Of a stretch of 64,000 bases of DNA, positions 47,156 through 59,100 are shown in pieces. The stretch's first letter is position 1; the number at the start of each line of letters is the position of its first letter. Below the pieces are notes generated by a model, which was not told the origin of the DNA, searched no databases, and saw nothing but the letters and a program-made list of their open reading frames with translations. The DNA is from Dama dama. Its lineage: Eukaryota > Chordata > Mammalia > Artiodactyla > Cervidae. The position numbers were made by a program, and so were the translations under genes. Location of the stretch: positions 88,826,501 to 88,890,500 of the forward strand of contig NC_083692.1 of assembly GCF_033118175.1 (NCBI RefSeq). Reading direction: 5' to 3'.

Positions 47156-50100
47156 CTGGAAAAGAAAAGAGGCCAATTAGAATCTTTGTCTCTGTTTATA
47201 AGCAGAAGTTCTTGGGGTAGAACAGTCCCTCGCTGTCTGTTTTTCATATCCCACAGCCCTGTGCTTCCTGCAGTTTCTCAGGAAGCACAACCGAGAACAC
47301 GTATTAACAATGCACTGGAGACAGTTCAGTTTTTCCCCAGTGGGTTTTACAATTTAATTTTCTCCCATGCTTTACTATGAAAATTTTCAAATATACAGGA
47401 GATTAAATCATTGTACAGTGAACACCACCTAAATTTAAACTTTAACTGTTTATTACATTTACTTTATCACACACCCATCCCCATCTCATTTTTTATGTAT
47501 CTCAATGTAAGCTGAAGACATCAGTACACTTCACCCCTAAAAATTTCATTAATTAGAATTCAGTATTCTTTTCTTCCTTTCTTTTAAGGTAGGATTTACA
47601 TAAACTGAAATATACAAATCTGAAACAGAAGGAGAACCTAATTTTTAATTCAAGGCTAGGCAATAATATGTATTAAGCAATAGCCTAAAAGGTCTGAGAC
47701 ACTTTTCTAGGAAGTACAATTCAGTGAACTAGAAAACAAAGGATTTCAGAGCCAGAAAAAAATCTCAATCCCACGTGATCACTGAGGAGTTCTGTAGCGA
47801 AGCCTCACCTCCATTTTTTCATTGTACTTGTTTTATAGAGTTTGATCTATACACAAATAAAATTGCTTGTTATACTGCTCCTAAATTATGCAGATTTAGG
47901 GTACCATTCTCAAGAATAAGAACAACTACACACTCATTGTAGGCAAGCTAAATATGGGTATAGAACCTTGTAAGTTAGAATATGCAACACAAGGAAAAGC
48001 CACTAGGGTTAGTGAACATTAACATTCATCTTTTTTAGTAAAATATTTTAAGGGTCTTCTGTCTTTTTTACTAAAATATTTTAAGGGTCTTTCCAAAACT
48101 TATTCCTACTCTCAGTAGGTCCATTGCATGCAGCCTAATTACAGTAGTACTAGACTTATGCAGGAGTAGAAGTAAAGTGCTCTTTTAATGAGTGCATTTT
48201 CCAAATTGACGCTTACTCTCTTCAAGCACCAAACATTTTAACATTTTTGGTTTGAAATCTTTCTGAAATGGGTAATATCCTTTCTGAAATGGAAAAGAAG
48301 ACATGGAACAAAAGGTAACCTTTGTTATGAGGGTACTCATAATGTGTCTTATTTAACTGCACTTCTGCCACGTGCTGATTCCCTGAGGGGCTCCAAAAGA
48401 ATGTAGTTCTCTTCTCCCCCATTTCTAAATGGCCAAGATCAGGAATTCCCTGGTGGTCCAGTGGTTAGGACTCTGAGCTTTCGCTTCCAAGGACCCAGGT
48501 TCAGTCTCTGGTCAGGGAACTAAGATCCCACAAAATGCATGGCATGACCAAATAAATAAGTAACCAAGATCACTGCGCCTTCCAACTTCTTGGGTTCCCT
48601 TTTTGTGGTCTGCTTCTCAGTCTGCGGAAGCCAACCTCCAAGCTGGTCCCCACTAATCCCTACTTCCTGGTACCCCATACCCTTGTGTAGTCCCCCCACA
48701 CACACTGTACAAGGTTGATCTTCGTAACAAAGAGAACACAGCAAAAGTAACAGTAAGTCTGAGTTTAGGTTATAAAAAGGGTGGACCTGATAGAAGTGCT
48801 AATTATCACTACAATGGCAATTTTGTTACAACTGATGTATCAAATCAGTGTTATATACCTTAAAGTTACACAATGTTTTATGTCAAATATATTTCAATAA
48901 TACAGACATTTTTTAAAGGAAAAAAAAGGCAGTGTGACTTCTGGCTTTCGTCCAGATCACTTGCTTTGGAGAGAAGCCACGTTATGAGCACCCACATGGA
49001 TAAGCACTATGGCAGGACAATGAAGCCCTCCCGCCACAGCTACACCAGCGAGCCCGCAGTAGAGCCTCCAGCCCCAGTCAAGTCTGCAGAAACTACAGCC
49101 CCGCTGAGCTGACAGCTTGACTGAGACCCCACAAGGGTCCCTGACCCAGGCCCACGCAGCTTGCCTGCTTCCTGACCCAAATACATGCGAGAGAATAATT
49201 GTGTGTTGTCTTAAGCTGCTAAATTTTGGGGTAATTTGTTACACAGAAAAAGATAACTAGTACACTATCTGTGTCACATCCTTCTGTTGCCAGGAGACCA
49301 AACAGCCATACTTAAGGCCACTTCATGACTTTTGTGAAATACAACAGGGAGAAATACATATAAATTATATTAAAATATGTCAGAACTTTATCCAAAGTAA
49401 ACAGTCCTCCTAGTTAGGAAGGCTTTTAAATCTCTCAAATTTGCAATAATTTAGGTTTACTTCTCTATCCCTTCTTTTAGTTCTTAGGAGATCCCTAGTT
49501 TTTAAGACAAGAATTTATGATTTTATATAAAAGCTGATAAGCAAGCAAGGTTTTACATGAGGAATGGGGGCTTTCCTGCTGTCAGGTAGAAGGCTTTGTG
49601 ACATCTTGCAGCTGCTCGAACGGAGGCCTTTACTGCCTTCTGCCTTGCCGCCAACTGTGTTACCACCTCTGCAACAATTCCTCTGGATAAGGAATCTGCT
49701 GCTGAAATCAGCAAAAGTAAAACGAGCTTTTCTTTCAGTTTCAAAAGCGCTTCTCACATTTTTTTTAAACATGAAATATGGGAAAGTCTAAATGACCAAG
49801 AGCATTTCAAGAAGAGAACTCAGCCAATCAAGATGTGGAAAGAAATATTTCTACATGGCATATTCTCCAGTGGGTCTGTTCTGCAATGTAATTCATTCTT
49901 GAACTTATTTCCACTCTTTTGAAAGCAAGAATACTAATAGGGATTTCTAAAACTTTGAATCATTTAACTACCTTCTAAGCAGCAACAGAAAAAGGGTCTA
50001 TTATGGAGCCAATACTTACCTAAAAATAGTAATATAAGGTAAATCTGAAGAAAAAAGGAAAATCTAACTTTGATTTTCACTGGATATGGCAATGTGAAGC

Positions 50101-53100
50101 TGAATCTTCCTGTTTCATTAAATATTGGAATGGACTGAATCACTGAGACAGCTGAAAGCAGAAATGAGAACTTTTTAGAAGCACATGAAATACAATTACT
50201 TGCTGATAGAACCTGCTAACTCCTCAAAGCTTCGGTTCTAGGTTTGCTGAAAATGCTCCCTCCTCCCTTTGTACAACAGGCTCGTGCCTCTTCTTTTTTC
50301 CCCACTAGCTTTCCTAGGAAATAAGCCTTCAAGCTGATAGCAAAGGTAAATGAGGAACAGTCATTTGATAGCACTGAGCTTCCTATTCTATAAAATGGAG
50401 AGAAAAGTGCCTATCTGACTCACTCATTAGGGGTTTGTCATAATAAAATGAAGTCATCAATATGAACATGCTTTGGAAGATTAAAACTACCGTATAAATA
50501 GGAAGCATGCAATGCATGACCACCCAGCTTCCAAACCTTAACAAAATGAACTACTTCCTTGGAGCAGTCTGGACAGCAGGAGTATTGTGGAGGGAAACCA
50601 CCAGAAAGAAATTCTTCCTAAGTTCAACACCCATGTATCAGACTAAAGCTGGCAGAAAGAGAGGTCTGGCTACTCAGTGGAGGTAAGATATAACACCTAG
50701 AGTTCTTTAAAGTACCTTCTGCCAAACATCCCATAGGATATAGGGGAATCCACACAGTGTAACGAAGCCATGTGAGCACCTTCCAATCCATGTCAATGCA
50801 GGAAAGCATGTAGAAGGGGTACCTATTGGAAATAAGGCATTCACATGTTAAAAACCACTGAATACAACTCTAGAACATCACTCAAGAAGAGTAATTTCAC
50901 AATCAGTCACACATGGCTTCTTTTTAGCAGAATTAATGAACTCCCATCGTGCTCTTCCTCCCATCTTCAAAGGATATGAATTCTCGATAATGGCAAAGTA
51001 AGTTTAGGTCTCAAAGGAACCTCTATGAAAAAGTTCAGTACATGGAATAGATACTCAGAAGCATTTTGGCTTTATTCCTGGTTCTGATCTATGTTCCAAG
51101 TAGGTAAGGACAGATACTTTGACACTTTATCTCTGCCTAAATGAACATTACCAAAATTAAAGTATAAAAAAAGACCTCTAAGCTATAATCAGGCATAACT
51201 CTACTTAAAAAGAGCTAACATAATTTTGTTTCTCCCAAACAGTAAAAGTTACTATTAAGAACCTATAATCTCTTTCACTTTTGTGTTCAGTAGACTAGAG
51301 GGTATGCAGGATGCCATGGGATGCAGACTACAGTTAAGACATAATCTAGGGCTGCTAATGTCTTTTCTCCCTCTTAACCATCAACTTTACCAAAATATCA
51401 CCAAACCTAGAACTGAGGAGTCAGTTTGCAAAACCAATGCTCCACTTGGCTGAAAAGGGGAAAAGTATGGAATATGTATAGTCTCGTACAGGACATATCT
51501 ACTTTAATCAGATCTTTTACAAAAAAAAAAAAAAAAAGGATAATTTCTGCATTTCCCTGGTGGTCCAGTGGTAAAGAATTCACCTGCCAATGTGGGGGGA
51601 CATGGGTTCAATCCCTGGCCTGGGAAGAGTCTACATGCCTCGGGGCAACTAAGGCCTATGTGCCACAAGAGCTGAGCCTGTGGTTTACAGCCCCCACACA
51701 ACTAGAGAGTAGCCCCCACTCGCCACAAATAGAGAAAGCTCACACACAGTGAAGACCCAGCACAGCCAAAAACAAATAAAATTATTTTTTTTAAAGATAA
51801 TTTCTTCTACTGACAATCAAAAATGGAAGAATCAGATAAGAGGTCAATTCAAACTTCAGTAATCTTGTAGCAAAAGATTTATTCTATCATCCCTTCTCCA
51901 AGGCTGGTCTTTAGTACTTCATCCAACCTGGGATGCTTCTTCAGTCACATGTTTCTTCAGCCCTTTCAAGAATTTTTCCATGTGAATGAGTCCTCTCTTT
52001 CCAACAAGACAGCAAGATCCTAAAGGGTAAGATAGGCCTTTGGTTTCTCTGGATCTCTCCCTCTGCTCCCCAGTGTCCAGGCTGGTATTATGATCCACTG
52101 AGTGCTTTAAAAAAAACCCTCAGACTTCCTGGCAATCCGACTCCGTGCTTCCATGGCAGGGGACATGGGTCCGATCCCTGGTCAGGGAACTAAGATCCCG
52201 CATGGAATAAGGCCAAAACATAAAATTTTTTAAAAATAAATAGGCGTGTCCAAAGGTAGTGAGTTATCTCAATTGATTGTTCACAGTCAGTTACAGATCG
52301 AACCCCTCATTCTACTCTTTCCCTCTTCTCACTACTGCACTTGACCAGTCTTTCATGGTAGCAGCCTACATGTCCATCGGCAGATGAATGGATAAGGAAG
52401 TTGTGGTGCACATGCACAATGGAATACTACTTGGCTATAAAAAAGAATGCATCTGAGTCAGTTCTAATGAGGTGGATGAATCTAGAGCCTATTATGCAGA
52501 GTGAAGTAAGTCAGAAAGAGAAAGACAAATATTGTATATTAACGCATATATATGGAATTTAGAGACAGTACTGACGATCCTACATGCAGGGTAGCAAAGG
52601 ACACACAGATACAAAGAACGGACTTTTAGACTCAGGGGGAGAAGGTGAGGGTGGGGTGATTTGAGAGAATAGCACTGAGACATGTATATTATCATATGTA
52701 AAACAGATGACCAGTGCAAGTTCAATGTATAAAGCAGGGTATCCAAAGTCGGTGCTCTGGGACAACCCAGAGGGATAGGGTAGGGAGGGAAGAAGGTGCA
52801 GGGTTCAGGATGAGGGCATACATGTATACCTGTGGTCAATTCATGCTGAAGTATGGCAAAAACCATCACAATATTGTAATTATCCTCTAATTACAATCAT
52901 TAATTAAAAATAAAAACTTTAATTAAAAAAGCATCTTTAATTTTTTAATTAAAAAAAACACTGTCTCAACTTTGCAGAGCACATAGATGTAGGTAGAACT
53001 CTCCACACATGAAAATTTTACATCAAATGAGACTCTGGATAAGGCAGAGTCTTATCCATAGTAGGAGGAGCACTCAAACACCATCCTGGCATTTCTACCC

Positions 53101-56100
53101 ACCTGAAAATTTCAACTGTGCTCCATATATAAAACACAAAGAAAACCACAGCTTTGTTTTGCATTTCTTCCATGGTACCAAAGATGATAAACAAAATGAA
53201 GTTTCTTCCAAGAAGCTATTAAAAAGACGCAAAAGAGAAAAAAAAATGTTTAATACATTTTTAAGACAACAGGTAAATGTGTCATCTGAAACATAACCCC
53301 ATTAAATTCAAGGTAAATAGAAAAAGACTGAGAACAACTTAGAACAAGTTTAAGTACCAAGTCAGTACCAGTATTTCTGGACAGATTTTGTGTGTCTGTG
53401 TTCAGAGAAAACAATGCTATTTCTCTGCAAACGGTATTTTTACTCATTGAAACTTCCCAGCAAAGTGTGGATACTTACTAAACAAACATCGAAACCCTGC
53501 ATTCCCCACCCTTGAGCTCAACTGCTCAATACCTGGAAAAGAGAAGGTATCACTGGTGTCTTAGTGACTCCAATCGCTGCATTGATAGATTCCACGGCTG
53601 CCAGCATCTGGCAAAAATACATCATGTCAGCCACAGTGTGGAACGTGTCATAGAAGGACTCTATGGGACAAATACATATTAAGGGTAAATCAACTGGCAA
53701 ATACCAACACAGAAGTATTTTGCAATCTAGATAAGCCTTTACATGAAACGGATTTTAGGGAAAGCATAATAAACATCCAGTCAGATTCAAGTTCACTACT
53801 CAAGCTGGAGGGGAGCAAGCCTCCATGGGCCTAACTAGTAAATTTTGTTGGTTACCAGTAAGTTAACACATAAACCTTGTATGCCCTTCTCAATTTTAAA
53901 AAGCAAGAAAAATAGCATACCTAGATTTCACTCACTTATTATATGCTGAAAAATCTACGTATCAAGCACACTGGTAATTCTTTTCAGATCCATTATCTCA
54001 TTTAATTTAAAGCTAAAACTGTATTATATATTGAATGAAACCTAGCTTTTTAAAATATCAAAACTATACAATCATAAATACATGCAGAGGTACAAAAGTA
54101 CTGAACAAAATTAACTTTCAAAAACCTTAATTGTCTTTATATATTTAATCCTATTAATTCTCATTCTGAGAACATACCCTAACTAAAAAATCTAAAATGA
54201 AAAAGAATAAAAGCTTCAGCAAGGAGATTGTTCTCTGAAATATTACATATTTCTAAGTTCACTAAAACAGAAATGGTCTAAACCTACAAGTATGGAAAGT
54301 TTGTGTAAACTACAATATATCTATTTCATGGAATATTATATAACAAATTAAAATGAGTTATTGCTTATATGAGGTCAACAATTGTGGTATTAATTTGGAG
54401 TGGTCCATAATTTAATATCCTTCACTTTTCATACTGACCCTCACTTGACATCCTGAATTCTTACATTCCTCTTTGCAGTGTTTCTCAAGAAGGGCACCAC
54501 CGACATTTTGAGCAAGACAGTTCTTAGTCCTGCATATTGTAAAGGTTTAGGATTCTTGTCTCCCTGCCTATTAAAGTAGAGTCTTTAAGAAATGGCAGAG
54601 TTAGGCAAGTTACCAACAAAGATGACACTGCAGGCTCCTCAAAAGAACACAGTTTAAATATCAAATGAATAAAACAGGCCCTGGCAAGACTGAAAACACT
54701 CTCTAATTGCAAAAATGATCCACTATACAATCCTGCTACAAAGTCAAATGTGAATCCACAAATGACTAAGTTCAAAACTTGATTAGTTATTTTCTTTGAA
54801 GAAGTAATGCAAAATTACAATTTAAATTTTGCTGTAAAAAATTTATTCATAATTTTAAATGCCCCTTGTGAAGACAAAAATCACATTTTCTTTTCACCAT
54901 TTACAGTGAAATTCTGGTATCTTTCTTCAAGAGATTCACTTCTTAATTTTTTGGACAAATTATCTTTGACAAATAAAGTTCTCCATTATTTTGAACTAGA
55001 AAATTGTGACTTAAGATTTGGCATATGGTAAATAAAAGTAGATCTTGTTGCTTTGCCTCTGATTTTATGGGAAATTCATCCTTGTTTCAATTCAGGAATA
55101 GAAATCTGATTTCTAAAATGATTGTTATAAAGAATATTAATGACATTAACATGCTTATAATACTGTTTTAAAAACAAAATGCAAAACTGTATACACAGCA
55201 TGATTATAATTTTTAACTGCAGGAGAAAAAATAAAGACTAAAAGGAAATGGATGGAAATATTAAAAGCGACGGACAATGGCTTATTCACCTCCCCTTCCA
55301 GGCCCCCCACACCTCCTCCCCACTCTTCTCCCATTTTCAAACTTTCTTAAATTGCTCCATTTACTTTTTTAAAATTTTTATTTATTTATTTATGGCCGTG
55401 CTGGGTCTTCATTGCTGCCCATGAGCTTTCTCTAGCTCCAGCGAGTGGGGGCTACTCTTCTTGTCGTGCGCAGGCTTCTCACTGCAGTGGCTTCTCCTGT
55501 TGTGGAGTGTGGGCTCTAGGCGCACAGGGTCAGTAGCTGAGCCTAGTTGCCCTGTGGCATGTGGGATCTTCCCAGACGAGGGACTGAACCCATGTCCCCT
55601 GCATTAGCAGGCCGATTCTTAACCACTGGATCACCAGGGAAGCTCCAGCCCATTTACTTTTATGATCTGAAAAAAAACTGTTTAAAGTACTAACAAGGTA
55701 CTCATGTTAATGGACAAGGATTTAAATAGTGGTAGTATACAACAGTACACTCTTTCTGGGCAGTATACATCAGAAACCTTAAAAACAATCTGCCCTTTAG
55801 TCTCATAATTCTTCTTCATGAACTTTTCTTAAGAAAGGTACATGGGTTTATTAGGAAGATATCCAACAAAGTGCCAAGAATCTATAGATGGAATTACAGC
55901 AGAGTGTAAGTATTTAAGTAATTAACGCATTTTTATAATTAGAAAAAAACTTTATTTAATTAAAAAAAGTATTAATAGAGAGTTAAACACTACAAGTTTC
56001 CTACTTCCTTAACATGCTGCTGCTGCTGCTAAGTCACTTCAGTCATGTCGACTCTGTGCGACCCCAGAGACTGCACCCACCAGGTTTCTCCCGTCCCTGG

Positions 56101-59100
56101 GATTCTCCAGGCAAGAACACTGGAGTGGGTTGCATTTCCTTCTCCAATGCATGAAAGTGAAAAGTGAAAGTGAAGTCGTGTCCAGCGCTTAGCAACCCCA
56201 TGGACTGCAGCCTACCAGGCTCCTCCGACCAAGGGATTTTCCAGGCAAGAGTACTGGAGTGGGTTGCCATTGCCTTCTCCACCTTAACATGAGTTTAGCT
56301 TATACATGTTTATGTGAAAAAAACAAGTACATGTGTAGAATTTGCCATTCACCAACACCTTTTATTCAAAAAGAGATAACTGCAAAGGACAAACTATGAC
56401 CCTGGGTACCAGGCCCAGGTCTTTACTATACTTCTAGGACTGATGAGGGAAGAATTACAAGAGCAGCTCCATTCCAAAAGGTGGTTAGGAAGGGACTCAT
56501 CGAGCCAAAACAAATTACAGATCCAGGCAGCTAACTTTAAACACATGACCCAGATAATTTAGCAGCTTTTGGAGTGGATCACCTAATGGATAGCAGGCTT
56601 GCACAGAACATTCAGAACCAATACAACTATGACAGGTTAAATAAATTATTTATGAATTGGAAAGTCCCTATTCATTCTATGAAACTTGTGTTAAATCCAT
56701 ACTAGTAAGAGCTACAGATCTGAGGACAACTGTCCGAGATTTCCTTTACTTCTTTAAATAACCATCAGTGGACTTCTGGTTACACATGATTATAAGATGC
56801 TAGGCATTTAGGAAGTTTTTCACTAGCCTACTACTGTGCTTTGCAGAATTCCAAGGAAAGACTGGAAAAACAATGTGCACTTCGTTCTAAAGATTCTGGA
56901 GCTAATTACAATTCACCTTTACAAACCTCAGATGGGAAAATTTAGGACTCAAGAATAAAACAGTCTACAGGACTTTTTCTCTTTTTAAATAGTTTCTTAT
57001 TTTCCATTATGCTCATATTTTCCCTCATATTTACTTTACAAAATAAAGAAAAAATTTAAATGATCCATTCAAGCCATTTAAAAATGGTGCCTCTTCTTCC
57101 AATCATTCCACATTTATTGGTTGTTTTTTTTTCTCCTTTTTATATTGGTGTGAACAAACTGGAAGAACAAGTTTGTCTGTTACTTCTTTAGCCTATCATA
57201 AGTATTTTTCCATATTATTACAACCTCTTTAAATACTTTACATTTGCTTCACAATATTCCACTGAGTGAACAATCTAAAGCAATCCTTCATTCATGGGCA
57301 TTTACATAGTGTCTAATTTGTCACTAATATAAATAATGCCATAATGTGTATTTTTTATAATTACTTTTTGGATATGAATAGTTAAGGTTCTTGATGTTGC
57401 TATTGTTGTTGCTATTCAGTCGTTCAATCATGTCCGATTCTTTCCAACTGCATGGACTGCAGCACACCAGGATTCCCTGTCCATCACCGTCTCCTAGAGC
57501 TTGCTCAAACTCATGTCTGTTGAGTTGGTGATGCCATCCAACCATTTCATCCTCTGGCATCCCCTTTTCCTCCTATCTTTAATCTTTCCCGCATCAGGGT
57601 CTTTTCAAATGAGTCAGTTCTTCACATCAGGTGGCCAAAGTATTGGAGTTTCAGTTTCAGCATCAGTCCTTCCAATGAATATTCAGGATTGATTTCCTTA
57701 GGATTGACTGGTTTGATCTCCTTGCAGTCCAAGGGACTCTCAAGAGTCTTCTCCAACACCACAGTTCAAAAGCATCAATTCTTCAGTGCTCAGACTTGCA
57801 TCTTTTAATTTCATGGCTGCAGTCACCATCTGCAATGATTTCAGAGCCCAAGAAAGAAAAGTCTGTCACTGTTTCCATTGTTTCCCCATCTATTAGCCAT
57901 GAAGTGATGGGACCAGATGCCATGATCTTAATTTTTTGAATGCTGAGTTTTAAGTGAGCCTTTTCACTCTCTTCTTTCACTTTCATTAAGAGGCTCTTAG
58001 TTCCTCTATTTTCTGCCATAAGGGTGGTGTCATCTGTGTATCTGAGATTACTGACATTTCTCCCAGTAATCTTGATTTCAGTTTGTGCTTCATCCAGCCC
58101 AGCATTTCACTTGATGTACTCTGCATATAAGTTGAACAAGCAGGGTGACAATACACAGCCTTGACATATTCCTTTCCCAGTTTGAAACCAGTCTGTTGTT
58201 CCATGTCCAGTTCTAACTGTTGCTTCTTGACCTGCACACAGATTTCTCAGGAGGAAGGTAAGGTGGTCTGGTATTCCCATCTCTTTAAGAATTTTCCACA
58301 GTGTGTTGTGATCCACACAGCCAAAGGTTTTGGCAAAGTCAATGAAACGGAAGTAGATGCTTTTCTGGAACTCTCTTGCTTTTTCTATGAGCCCATAGAT
58401 GTTGGCAATTTGATCTCTGGTTCCTCTGCTTTTTCTAAATCCAGCTTGAACACCTGGACGTTCTCGATTCACGTACTGTTGAAGCCTCGCTTGGAGAATT
58501 TTGAGCATTACTTTGCTAGTGTGTGAGATGAGTGTAATTGTGCAGTAGTTTGAACATTCTTTGGCACTGCCTTTCTTTGGGGTTGGAATGCAAAACTGAC
58601 CTTTTCCAGTCCTGTGACCATTGTTGAGTTTTCCAGATTTGGTGGCATATTGAGTGCAGCATTTTAACAGTATCATCTTTTACGGATTTGAAATAGCTCA
58701 GCTGGAATTCCATCACCTCCACTACAGCTTTGTTTGTAGTGATGCTTCTTAAGGCCCATTTGACTGCGCACTCCAGGATGTCTGGATCTAGACGAGTGAT
58801 CACACCATCATGGTTATCTGGGTCATTGAGGTTCTTGAGTACCTTGCAAAATGATTTTCCCAAAGAGCTGTACTTATGGACCCTCCCCAGTATCCACTGT
58901 TGTGTTTATTTTATCATATGTTGTTTTCAATTAGGCGTCTTAGAACTTTGCAAAACTGATACATAAAAAATAGTATCTTTCATTTCCTTCACCATTACTG
59001 AGTTAAACATTTTATTGTATGTTGATTAGTTTTATTTCCTCTTATGAACTGCCTGTTATGATCTTTATCTATTGGGTAGAGTTTTCACATTTTAAAATCA

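Larger units (their letters stand above)
47156..50019 (-). other. HACD3: HACD3 intron before the last exon
   Basis: 2.9-kb intron with a CHR SINE (48442-48563) and an MLT1-type LTR interrupted by an L1 tail (48580-49265). The remainder (47160-48430, 49270-50019) shows no gene. Confidence 0.65.

Noticed and set aside
48873..49112. 79-codon frame at the HACD3 intron LTR
   Set aside because: It is within an MLT1-type LTR and an L1 tail; LTRs do not encode proteins and the frame has no similarity to known families.
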